This document shows, piece after piece, positions 1-5,742 of a stretch of 5,819 nt of DNA. The notes beneath the pieces were generated by a model, which worked only from the letters and a program-made list of their open reading frames with translations, was not told where the DNA came from and searched no databases. Within the stretch, counting starts at the first letter, position 1, and the number at the start of each line of letters is the position of its first letter. The DNA lies in assembly GCA_937862845.1 (NCBI GenBank), contig CALMCK010000280.1, forward strand, positions 1 to 5,819. Direction: 5' to 3'. Source of the DNA: an uncultured Burkholderiaceae bacterium (GTDB lineage Bacteria; Pseudomonadota; Gammaproteobacteria; Burkholderiales; Burkholderiaceae). Position numbers and translations under genes: made by a program.

Positions 1-1107
1 TGCATTCATACCAGAAATGGTGATGACCAAAGCGGTCATGGTGCAAATCACAACGGTATCAATGAATGGCTCGAGCAGAGACACCAAGCCTTCAGTCACA
101 GGCTCATCTGTTTTAACTGCCGAGTGGGCAATCGCAGCAGAACCCACACCCGCTTCATTTGAGAAGGTTGCACGTTTCAAGCCTTGAATCAAAGCGCCGA
201 CAAAACCACCCGCCACGCCTTCAGGAGAGAATGCACCGCTGAAAATCGCACCAAATGCAGCAGGGATACGGTCGAAGTTCAGAACCAGCACCACAATCGA
301 CATGGCGATATACGTCACAGCCATCACAGGCACCAGTTTAGCCGTCACTGATGAAATCGAAGGCATGCCGCCGATAATCACAGAAAACACAAATCCGGCA
401 AGAACCAGACCCGTGATGTAACCATAGCCATCTGGAATGCCAAAGGTGCCGACCAACATGGCGTTTGCTTGGTTGCCTTGGAACATATTACCACCGCCCA
501 TGGCTGCCAAAACAGTCATGATGGCGAAGCCAACGGCCAAAACTTTACCCAAACCGCCGAGACCCATTTCAGCCATACCCTTGCTCAAATAGTACATTGG
601 ACCACCTGATACCACACCCGATGGCAATACCGTGCGGTATTTGACACCCAGCGTACATTCGGTGAACTTAGAAGCCATACCGCAGAGACCAACAATAATC
701 ATCCAAAACGTTGCGCCTGGACCACCGATGGCCAATGCTGCACCGACACCCGCGATGTTACCCAGACCCACTGTGCCTGACAATGCAGTCGCGAGGGCTT
801 GGAAATGCGAGATTTCACCTTCGTGTTTGACATTGGGATTGTCGTATTTACCCGAGACAATGTCTTTGGCCAGCTTAAACTGACGGAATTGAATGAAACC
901 AAAGTACAAGGTAAAGACCAAAGCGCCGAGCAATAACCAACCGACGATGAGTGGAAAGGACGTTTCGCCCACAGGGACGGAAGTAAAGATGAGGGAGGCG
1001 AACCAACCGAGGTAATCATTAAAGAAGGTATCAATGGCTGCATCGATTCCTGCAGCATTGGCGGCAGCTGCCCATGGGGCGAGCATTAAAAATACAAGTT
1101 TTTTCAT
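1..1107 (-). CDS. Sodium:alanine/glycine symporter, AGCS family (3' end beyond window)
   Basis: An inner-membrane secondary transporter that imports alanine or glycine with Na+ (family knowledge). The 369 codons present have no stop, and the missing C-terminus is probably 80 to 150 residues given the family length of about 450 to 540. Visible family motifs are GTVGLGNIAGVG at 111-122, GGPGATFWM at 128-136, KFTECTLGVKYR at 147-158, GGPMYY at 168-173 and ATFSNEAGVGSAAIAHSAV around 313-331. Many hydrophobic segments follow, for example 52-71, 189-205, 230-247 and 258-277. The protein opens with a signal-peptide-like stretch (MKKLVFLML, then Ala-rich to about residue 19), which is usual for the longer AGCS subtype. 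The usual FWMW of the signature is FWMI here. The ATG at 1107 is chosen because GGAG lies 5 bases upstream. The exact substrate cannot be told from sequence. Confidence 0.95.
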   Translation of the reverse strand, partial: MKKLVFLMLAPWAAAANAAGIDAAIDTFFNDYLGWFASLIFTSVPVGETSFPLIVGWLLLGALVFTLYFGFIQFRQFKLAKDIVSGKYDNPNVKHEGEISHFQALATALSGTVGLGNIAGVGAALAIGGPGATFWMIIVGLCGMASKFTECTLGVKYRTVLPSGVVSGGPMYYLSKGMAEMGLGGLGKVLAVGFAIMTVLAAMGGGNMFQGNQANAMLVGTFGIPDGYGYITGLVLAGFVFSVIIGGMPSISSVTAKLVPVMAVTYIAMSIVVLVLNFDRIPAAFGAIFSGAFSPEGVAGGFVGALIQGLKRATFSNEAGVGSAAIAHSAVKTDEPVTEGLVSLLEPFIDTVVICTMTALVITISGMNA

Positions 1108-1112
1108 TTTGA

Positions 1113-1116
1113 CTCC
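1113..1116 (-). promoter_or_regulatory. Ribosome binding site of the symporter gene
   Basis: GGAG on the minus strand, separated by five bases (TCAAA) from the ATG at 1107. It fixes the start codon and is one of only two clear Shine-Dalgarno sequences in the window. Confidence 0.75.
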
Positions 1117-1150
1117 ATTTCTAGTTTTATTGCGTTGCAAGTGTTTAGGG

Positions 1151-1164
1151 GCAGTTCGCACTGC
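1151..1164 (-). other. Small GNRA-loop hairpin in the symporter leader
   Basis: Read on the minus strand, GCAGT-GCGA-ACTGC forms a perfect 5-bp stem closed by a GCGA loop, which fits the GNRA tetraloop pattern. On the plus strand the loop would be TCGC, not a GNRA loop, so the structure favours the minus-strand transcript. It lies about 43 bases upstream of the symporter start codon, inside the predicted leader. A role is inferred only; it may be chance. Confidence 0.35.
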
Positions 1165-1209
1165 AAACAGGGACACATTGCACATGTACAGCATAGCGCT
1201 TTCAATAGG

Positions 1210-1270
1210 GCCAATGTTATTTTCAAAAGTTTAAGAAACAAAAGACTTTAAAACACAAAAAAACATTGGC
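1210..1270 (-). repeat. Long AT-rich inverted repeat/hairpin in the symporter leader
   Basis: A perfect 9-base inverted repeat, GCCAATGTT at 1262-1270 and AACATTGGC at 1210-1218 (minus strand), encloses 43 bases. Inside it the minus strand shows a second nested pairing, TTTTAAAGT against ACTTT-TG-AAAA, with a 2-base bulge. The transcript would therefore fold into one long imperfect hairpin beginning roughly 14 bases after the predicted transcription start. It is not an intrinsic terminator because no T-run follows the 3' arm. It could be a 5'-stabilising or regulatory leader element, or a DNA operator; the sequence alone does not decide. Confidence 0.45.
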
Positions 1271-1290
1271 TTTACGAAAGAGCGTGGGCA

Positions 1291-1319
1291 ATTGTAACAG
1301 TTTAGGGTCGAAAATTCAC
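1291..1319 (-). promoter_or_regulatory. Candidate sigma-70 promoter of the symporter gene, extended -10
   Basis: On the minus strand the box TACAAT (1291-1296, five of six to TATAAT) is preceded by TG and one base, making an extended -10 TGTTACAAT. Seventeen bases further upstream sits GTGAAT (1314-1319), a weak -35 with three of six matches. Transcription would start near 1284 and give a leader of about 177 bases. This is inferred from motif matching. Confidence 0.5.
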
Positions 1320-1454
1320 AAAAAATGCACAATCAGCCAAATAAGCCGTCCCTGTTTTAAGTGTTTTTGTGCGCTGGAGAGTGTTTGAATCTGTGATGGG
1401 TTGTCATGTCAGATGCTTGGTCTGAAAAACGGGGCCGAGAGGCGAATATGACAA

Positions 1455-1505
1455 AGCCCGTAGAGGTTGGCACGTTGCCAATCGAATCTGCGGGCTGTTT
1501 TTGCG
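1455..1505 (+). terminator. Nested hairpin with T-run, terminator-like
   Basis: The outer stem pairs AGCCCGTAGA (1455-1464) with TCTGCGGGCT (1487-1496): ten pairs including one G-T wobble. Inside it sits a second perfect hairpin, TTGGCA-CGT-TGCCAA (1467-1481). The 3' arm is followed by G and five T bases on the plus strand, which favours plus-strand termination. On the minus strand only TTT follows, so it could also act weakly as the terminator of the 138-residue protein gene that ends about 95 bases upstream on that strand. No plus-strand gene precedes it, so what it would terminate on that strand is unknown. Confidence 0.5.
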
Positions 1506-1598
1506 CTCTCTCTGCACGCTCTGCACTGAACGCTTGATGCATCTGAGAATTAAGGATTTGTTTTGGCTGGTTTTATGAGTCGGTCAGCCGTGTTTATT

Positions 1599-2015
1599 TT
1601 ATTGGCCAAATTGTACGGGTGCACCCGTTTTGTCAAAAGCCATGTAGTTCGACAGCTTGGCACCGCTCTCTACTTCTTTGACCATTTTGGTCAATGGCTG
1701 CGTGGCATCCGCAGAGCTCGGGGGCACGCCATTTTTGCCAGAAAGACTTGCGACCAATACAATCTGCCAATCTTTTTCCATGTGCTTGGATTCTGCGACC
1801 AGATCTGCAAAGCTGCCCAGCTCACCCACGGTTTTATCAACGCACATGATGGGTTGTAATTGGCCGCCTTGACGGGCGTGAAAGCGTGCTGCTTCTTCGC
1901 TATTATGGTCGTTGGGCAGAGACACTTTTAAAAAAACGAACAGCAGTCGCTGTGGTTCGGCTTGGTTTTTTGCAGCCAAAAGTAGAGATTCGAAGTCGGT
2001 GATTTCAATGGTCAT
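1599..2015 (-). CDS. Conserved small protein of unknown function (138 aa)
   Basis: A soluble 138-residue protein with no signal peptide, membrane segment or catalytic motif that I can name. Visible blocks are QRLLFVF near residue 22, then a charged/His segment, QLQPIMCVDK around 52-61, ELGSFADLVAE around 64-74, a hydrophobic strand IVLVASLSG around 84-92, and a C-terminal YMAFDKTG. It resembles small proteins found mainly in betaproteobacterial genomes that are often named 'ribonucleotide reductase subunit alpha' (recognition from memory, not a search). It is far too short for a ribonucleotide reductase large subunit and has none of its active-site Cys pattern, so I give no enzyme function. 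The ATG at 2015 has only a weak GAG upstream. It stands alone, 139 bases after the methyltransferase gene. Confidence 0.8.
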   Translation of the reverse strand: MTIEITDFESLLLAAKNQAEPQRLLFVFLKVSLPNDHNSEEAARFHARQGGQLQPIMCVDKTVGELGSFADLVAESKHMEKDWQIVLVASLSGKNGVPPSSADATQPLTKMVKEVESGAKLSNYMAFDKTGAPVQFGQ

Positions 2016-2021
2016 GGGGTT

Positions 2022-2043
2022 CTCAGTGTGTGCTCAGTGTTTG
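2022..2043. repeat. Two tandem 11-base repeats upstream of the 138-residue protein gene
   Basis: CTCAGTGTGTG (2022-2032) is followed at once by CTCAGTGTTTG (2033-2043), ten of eleven identical. The unit equals about one turn of the DNA helix and ends six bases before the start codon on the minus strand, so it overlaps where the ribosome binding site would be. A third GCTCAG occurs near 2061. Function unknown. Confidence 0.4.
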
Positions 2044-2154
2044 GTTAATGCTTGAGATGTGCTCAGCAAGGCTGCTGCAAGAACAGTATGCGGGCACAAT
2101 GGCCGTAGCGCAATAATACCGATGGCCAGTTGACTTCTGCTGTTGGGCGTGCCC

Positions 2155-3006
2155 TTATGTGCCATGCACTTCATAAATGAATCGCTCGCGCAAGTCATTC
2201 AGGTTCAATTCTTCCAAAATGGCTTCCATGCGCACTTTGGCGGCGGTTTTTTTGCCGCCGATTTTTTTGGCGATGATGAGCTCATTTTTCATGGAGTGTT
2301 CCCAGCCGACCAGTTCGGTGACGGTGACTTGATAGCCGTGGGATTCGAGTTGCAGGCAGCGCAGGACGTTGGTGATTTGGCTGCCGAATTCGCGGGTGTG
2401 CAGTGGGTGGCGCCAGATTTCGGACAGGGCGGTTTTGCCGAGGCTAGCCGCTTTGTGGGCGCGCAGGACGCTGGCGACTTCGGCTTGACAACAGGGGACG
2501 AGGACGATGTATTCGGCATTTTTGGCGAGGGCGAATCGGATGGCGTCGTCGGTGGCGGTATTGCAGGCGTGCAGGGCGGTGACCATTTCTACCTGCTCGG
2601 GCAGTGCGTCGTCGGTGATGGCGTCGGCGACGCTCAGGTGGTGAAAGCCCATGCGGGTGAAGCCTGCGTCTTTTGCCAGCACTTTCGAGCTCTCGACGAG
2701 TTCGGGGCGGGTTTCGATGCCTTCGACGTGGCCATGGTGGTGGTGTTTGATGAACAAATCGTAGAGGATGAAGCCGAGATAAGATTTGCCTGCGCCGTGG
2801 TCAACGACGCGGTAGGTTTGCTCTTTGGCTTCGAGCGCTTGCAGCATGGGTTCGATGAATTGAAACAGATGATAAACCTGTTTGAGTTTGCGGCGGCTGT
2901 CTTGGTTGAGTTGGCCGTCGCGGGTGAGGATGTGCAGGGCTTTGAGCAGTTCGACCGATTGGTTGGGGTCGATGTCGGCGGCGTGTTTTTTGATGGGTTT
3001 GGTCAT
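2155..3006 (-). CDS. Class I SAM-dependent methyltransferase, METTL25/RRNAD1-like (Methyltransf_32 type)
   Basis: A 283-residue cytoplasmic protein with a Rossmann-type SAM-binding core. Motif I is VVDHGAGKSYLGF at 67-79, and the acidic end of strand 2, expected to hold the SAM ribose, is E98 in VEGIETRPEL. Further on are ALHACNTATDDAI and VPCCQAEV, blocks I associate with the methyltransferase family that also contains eukaryotic METTL25/RRNAD1. The first 65 residues are a helical, charged N-terminal region. Residues 88-93 are HHHHGH, an unusual His run next to motif II. The substrate is not known; the company of rRNA-modifying rluE is only weak evidence for RNA. The start ATG lies 3 bases after the yaeQ stop with no clear ribosome binding site, pointing to translational coupling. 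It is the last gene of the cluster, and I see no T-run terminator after it. Confidence 0.88.
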   Translation of the reverse strand: MTKPIKKHAADIDPNQSVELLKALHILTRDGQLNQDSRRKLKQVYHLFQFIEPMLQALEAKEQTYRVVDHGAGKSYLGFILYDLFIKHHHHGHVEGIETRPELVESSKVLAKDAGFTRMGFHHLSVADAITDDALPEQVEMVTALHACNTATDDAIRFALAKNAEYIVLVPCCQAEVASVLRAHKAASLGKTALSEIWRHPLHTREFGSQITNVLRCLQLESHGYQVTVTELVGWEHSMKNELIIAKKIGGKKTAAKVRMEAILEELNLNDLRERFIYEVHGT

Positions 3007-3009
3007 GAT

Positions 3010-3561
3010 TTATGCGCCCATGAGTTTGACGCGGGTGAGGTGTGCGTCGCGGGTTTGGTTGTTGACTTCGCCTGTGAGCCACATGTCGTCGTGATCGACG
3101 GTGCATTGTAGGCGCATGTTACGGGCGGCAAGTAGGGAGAGCTCGTGGCTTTGCTCGTGTGGGACTTGGTAGACGCTGAGGTTGGCGAAGCGGGTGAGCT
3201 TGCTCTGTATGCCTTGCCACCAGACGTCATTCGATGAGTGAAAGTCGTACATGACGACTTGCTCGGCCTTGGCGCTGGCACGGCGCAGGCGGTCGTCGTC
3301 GGGCTGGCCGATGTCGATCCAGAGCAAAATGTCGTCGGTGTAGTTTTTAACCCATAAGTCTGGCTCGGAAACTTCGGAGAGGCATTTGGTGAATGTGAGC
3401 ATTTCGCTGGCGTGCCATGCGTAGGCGGCTAGGCGTATCATCATGCGCTCGGTTGTCTCGGATGGGTGTTGAGCGAGGGTGAGGTTGTGGGTCTCGTAGT
3501 AATGACGACCGATGTCGGAAATTTGCAATTCGACTTTGTGAATGGTGGATTTGAGTGCCAT
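3010..3561 (-). CDS. yaeQ: YaeQ family protein
   Basis: A 183-residue protein that aligns along its full length with the YaeQ family (E. coli YaeQ is 181 residues). Recognised blocks are MALKSTIHK at 1-9, LTLAQHPSETTERMMIRL at 27-44, LWIDIGQPDDDRLRRASAKA at 80-99 and WWQGIQSKLTRFANLSVY at 114-131. Structures of family members show a fold related to PD-(D/E)xK nucleases, but I know of no proven activity. An early link to RfaH-dependent transcription in enterics was later disputed. There is no signal peptide, so it is probably cytoplasmic. It starts 39 bases after the stop of the synthase-like gene with no visible Shine-Dalgarno sequence, and ends 3 bases before the methyltransferase start. It is conserved in length and motifs, so it is probably functional. 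Confidence 0.95.
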   Translation of the reverse strand: MALKSTIHKVELQISDIGRHYYETHNLTLAQHPSETTERMMIRLAAYAWHASEMLTFTKCLSEVSEPDLWVKNYTDDILLWIDIGQPDDDRLRRASAKAEQVVMYDFHSSNDVWWQGIQSKLTRFANLSVYQVPHEQSHELSLLAARNMRLQCTVDHDDMWLTGEVNNQTRDAHLTRVKLMGA

Positions 3562-3600
3562 GGTGTTTTTCTGATGTGCGGTGGGGCTGATTTTGATGGA

Positions 3601-4404
3601 TTAAGGGCGCTGGGTCAATGCTGTCCACCATTTTCGCCGTGGGCTGATGGTGACCAGACCTGCCCAGAGCTCTTGTGGTTGGCTTTGGAGCTCGGTGAGT
3701 AGGTTTTGACGCAGTGTGAGCAGGGTGCTTAAACTGCGAACTTGGGTTTTGTGGGTGATTTGGTTTTGTTCTGCTTGGGCGTGTTGGATTAAATAGTCGG
3801 TGAGGGCGTGGCCGTGCTGTGCTCGTTGGTCGGCTTTAATCGATTTATTGAGCAGTAGGTTGACGGGTAGGTTTAACTCGCGCAACCAGTCCATCGGCAA
3901 CCACATGCGCGAGGGCGTGAGGTTGTGGCCGATGTGGCGAATTTGGTCGGTCCACCAGAGTGTGCGGCCTGCTGGCTGGGCAAATGCTGGGGCGTATTCG
4001 CCGTGTATGAGCTGCCATGCGGTGATGAAGTTGCCACCTATTGCGTCAATGATTGGTTCGAGTTGGGCGAGGCTGTCGATGCGCGTGAGGTGGTGCCAAT
4101 GCATGTGTCCGTGCAGCAATCCTTGCAGTGCTTGGAAAAAACGCTCGTCACTCAACCATGGCTTGAGCGCAATGATGGCGGGGTGGCTGATGTCGCCGGC
4201 CTGTGCTTTGTCCAGCTCGTGGTGCCACCAGTTCAGTGTGGTCACTGCTTGATGAGGGTCTTTGTAGACAGCGGCTTCGCGCCATTTTTTGTGCAGTGTA
4301 TAGAGCGCGCGCAGTGGCGTTTTGGTGCGGCTGGGGGCTTTGCGCAGGGCAAAATAAAGGCTGCTCGCGGGGTGTGGCGATGCGAGTGGATGCGTGTCGG
4401 ACAT
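3601..4404 (-). CDS. Squalene/phytoene synthase-like protein with both Asp motifs lost
   Basis: A 267-residue, mostly helical protein without signal peptide. The fold family shows in SSLYFAL near 14-20 (like SSFYYSF of synthases), ALYTLHKKW at 33-41, LNWWHHELDKAQAGDISHPAI at 57-77 (like KLAWWREEL...THPV), the GGNF helix at 123-126, and IRHIGHN...SRMWLP at 155-170 (like ILRDVGEDARRGRIYLP). Active synthases bind Mg2+-diphosphate through two DxxxD-type motifs. By my alignment the first, expected after ALYxxCRE, reads R42-E-A-A-V46, and the second reads H157-I-G-H-N161. Both are therefore gone and prenyl synthase activity is unlikely. Mitochondrial NDUFAF6, a complex I assembly factor, is a related fold that is thought to be non-catalytic; a similar non-catalytic role is only a guess. 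The start is 3 bases after the DUF192 stop, with no ribosome binding site. Confidence 0.8.
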   Translation of the reverse strand: MSDTHPLASPHPASSLYFALRKAPSRTKTPLRALYTLHKKWREAAVYKDPHQAVTTLNWWHHELDKAQAGDISHPAIIALKPWLSDERFFQALQGLLHGHMHWHHLTRIDSLAQLEPIIDAIGGNFITAWQLIHGEYAPAFAQPAGRTLWWTDQIRHIGHNLTPSRMWLPMDWLRELNLPVNLLLNKSIKADQRAQHGHALTDYLIQHAQAEQNQITHKTQVRSLSTLLTLRQNLLTELQSQPQELWAGLVTISPRRKWWTALTQRP

Positions 4405-4407
4405 AGG

Positions 4408-4896
4408 TTATGGTTTTTGGGTTTCGAGCAGTGGCATGCCGATGTTGGCTTTGTTTTTGGCGTACCAACCTTTATTCATTTCGATGGCGTATTTGATGGC
4501 GGTTTTGGCGCAATGGGTGGTGAGCGTATTGGGTGCCATGTCTTCGACTTGAACCAGTATGCCTTGTTCATCAATGAACCCAATTGACAGTGGGATGAGT
4601 GTGTTTTTCATCCAAAAACATGCGGGTGTCGGTTGATCAAAGACAAACACCATGCCTGCGTTCGTTGCCATGGTCGGGCGATTCATCAGACCGAGTTGTT
4701 TTTGTTCGGTCGTGGTGGCGACTTCGAGTTCGGCATGGGCCAATGCGTTGATTGGCACAATGCCATGATTGGACTCTGTGGCGACGGGTTTGGGCGGCTC
4801 GGCTGCTTTGACGGGGGCGGGCTGTTCGCTGGTTTGCTGGCAGGCGGTCAGAGTCAAGGATAAGGCAAGGCATAGGCCAGTGAGGTATTTTTTCAT
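4408..4896 (-). CDS. DUF192 family lipoprotein
   Basis: A 162-residue envelope protein. The N-terminus is a lipoprotein signal: MKKYLTG, a hydrophobic stretch, and lipobox L16-T-A-C19. Gln at position 20 does not signal inner-membrane retention by the enterobacterial rule, so an outer-membrane anchor is likely. A Pro/Ala/Glu linker (20-45) leads to the DUF192 domain, with LEVATTTEQKQLGLMNRP at 57-74, GMVFVFDQP at 81-89, the hallmark FWMKNTLIPL at 94-103, then a conserved FIDEQG and YAIEMNKGW. The domain's role is unknown; it is a small beta-barrel in solved members (family knowledge). It follows rluE by 27 bases and precedes the synthase-like gene by 3. No Shine-Dalgarno sequence is visible before the ATG. 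Confidence 0.93.
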   Translation of the reverse strand: MKKYLTGLCLALSLTLTACQQTSEQPAPVKAAEPPKPVATESNHGIVPINALAHAELEVATTTEQKQLGLMNRPTMATNAGMVFVFDQPTPACFWMKNTLIPLSIGFIDEQGILVQVEDMAPNTLTTHCAKTAIKYAIEMNKGWYAKNKANIGMPLLETQKP

Positions 4897-4923
4897 GACG
4901 TGTCGATGAGGATTAAAACGGTG

Positions 4924-5709
4924 TTATTTACGTGGCTTGCCAGGTTTGCTCGGCTTGCCTGTCTTGCGACCTGGGCTGTAAAGCTGGCGGTCGTTCATTA
5001 AACGGGGGTCTGCGGACAGAGGGCTCTCGGCATTGGCGCGGGCAGGTTTGTCCGAGCCTTTTTTGGGGTGAGCGGCAGCGGGCTTGACGGGGCGTTTTTT
5101 GGCATAACGGGCTTTTAGCTCGTCAGGCGTTGAACGACGGGTCAACGATGGCGGTGCGGGCGTGGCGTCGATGGTGACAAATTGGCCGTTGTTGAGCAAC
5201 TCGTCATTGACCCACAAACTGTATTGACCGATGTGCGTGCGAATCAGGCGTAAAGTTGGCAGACCGACGGCAGCCGTCATGCGGCGGACTTGGCGATTGC
5301 GGCCTTCGGTCAGGGTGATTTGCAGCCAGTGCGTCGGCACGTTGAGTCGATGGCGAATCGCAGGGGTGCGTGGCCAAAGCCATTCTGGCTCATCCACGAT
5401 GGTTACTTCAGCGGGCAGGGTGATTTCATCGTCGAGCATCACGCCTTTGCGCAAATGACCACATGCTCCGTCCGATGGAGAACCTTCGACCTGTACGAGA
5501 TAGGTTTTTGGTTTTTTGTGCAGGGGATGGCTGATGGTGTTTTGGAGTAAACCATCGTCGGTTAAAATCAACAAGCCTTCGCTGTCAGTGTCGAGGCGAC
5601 CCGCTGGATAGACATTTGGGGTTTTGATGTATTCGGCAAGACTGGGGTGTTTGTCGTGTTTGGAAAACTGGCAAATCACGCCGTGGGGTTTGTTGAGTAA
5701 TAATAACAT
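4924..5709 (-). CDS. rluE: 23S rRNA pseudouridine synthase, RluE type
   Basis: Isomerises a uridine to pseudouridine in 23S rRNA; E. coli RluE acts at position 2457 (family knowledge). The 261-residue protein has the RsuA-type catalytic domain without an S4 domain: LLLLNKPHGV at 2-11, catalytic motif GRLDTDSEGLLILT at 37-50 with nucleophile D40, KTYLVQVEG near 68-76, DEPEWLWPRTPAIRHR at 106-121, and EGRNRQVRRMTAAVGLPTLRLIR at 135-157. The WLWPR block and overall order match RluE rather than RluB, RluF or RsuA. An in-frame TTG at 5727 would add six residues, but the ATG at 5709 has AAAGGA six bases upstream and the predicted transcript starts near 5727, so ATG is preferred. After about residue 182 comes a ~79-residue Lys/Arg/Pro-rich tail, probably disordered. 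E. coli RluE carries its basic extension at the N-terminus instead. It is the first gene of the cluster. Confidence 0.93.
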   Translation of the reverse strand: MLLLLNKPHGVICQFSKHDKHPSLAEYIKTPNVYPAGRLDTDSEGLLILTDDGLLQNTISHPLHKKPKTYLVQVEGSPSDGACGHLRKGVMLDDEITLPAEVTIVDEPEWLWPRTPAIRHRLNVPTHWLQITLTEGRNRQVRRMTAAVGLPTLRLIRTHIGQYSLWVNDELLNNGQFVTIDATPAPPSLTRRSTPDELKARYAKKRPVKPAAAHPKKGSDKPARANAESPLSADPRLMNDRQLYSPGRKTGKPSKPGKPRK

Positions 5710-5715
5710 GGGGCA

Positions 5716-5721
5716 TCCTTT
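5716..5721 (-). promoter_or_regulatory. Ribosome binding site of rluE, decides the start
   Basis: AAAGGA on the minus strand, six bases (TGCCCC) before the ATG at 5709. It excludes the alternative upstream TTG start, because this purine run would then lie inside the coding region. Confidence 0.75.
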
Positions 5722-5733
5722 AAGCAATTCGCA

Positions 5734-5742
5734 ATGATACCA
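5734..5742 (-). promoter_or_regulatory. Candidate extended -10 promoter of the rluE cluster
   Basis: TGGTATCAT on the minus strand: TATCAT (five of six to TATAAT) preceded by TG plus one base, the extended -10 form that can work without a good -35. No convincing -35 lies 16 to 18 bases upstream. It predicts a start near 5727 and a short leader of about 18 bases carrying the ribosome binding site. A weaker alternative is TTGCAC (5792-5797) with TTATAA (5767-5772), but the 19-base spacing is long. Confidence 0.45.

Larger units (their letters stand above)
1108..1598. other. 491-base intergenic region with no convincing gene
   Basis: Separates the 138-residue protein gene from the symporter gene. 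It holds the symporter promoter and leader structures (1108 to about 1320) and a terminator-like nested hairpin (1455-1505). Between them, about 1380-1454 on the plus strand contains further pairing: ATCTG/CAGAT around 1390-1415, and GCC-GAGA-GGC near 1434-1443, a short stem with a GNRA-type loop. A 61-codon minus-strand open frame (1357-1542) has no ribosome binding site and a composition I do not recognise, so I do not call it a gene. Confidence 0.7.

Noticed and set aside
1108..1290. Glycine riboswitch before the symporter
   Set aside because: I looked for the conserved aptamer core known upstream of many AGCS genes and did not find it on the minus strand.
1357..1542. A 61-codon minus-strand open frame in the intergenic region
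   Set aside because: It has no ribosome binding site, it runs through the strong hairpin, and it has no recognisable motif. It is more likely chance.
1563..1872. Plus-strand open frames (98 and 71 codons) opposite the 138-residue protein gene
   Set aside because: They have unnatural Cys/Phe-rich composition and lie opposite a recognisable minus-strand protein.
2147..2156. GGGCACGCCC palindrome just after the methyltransferase stop as a terminator
   Set aside because: The loop would be only two bases and no T-run follows.
2143..3111. A 322-codon plus-strand open frame opposite the methyltransferase gene
   Set aside because: Its product is dominated by Phe, Gly, Val and Asp with no motifs, as expected for the complement of a biased coding frame. 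The minus strand has a full methyltransferase with recognised motifs.
3925..4587. A 220-codon plus-strand open frame across the synthase-like and DUF192 genes
   Set aside because: It spans two well-supported minus-strand genes and their junction, and shows no recognisable domain.
5725..5727. TTG start for rluE giving six extra residues
   Set aside because: The ATG at 5709 has a well-placed AAAGGA, and the TTG would fall at the predicted transcription start.
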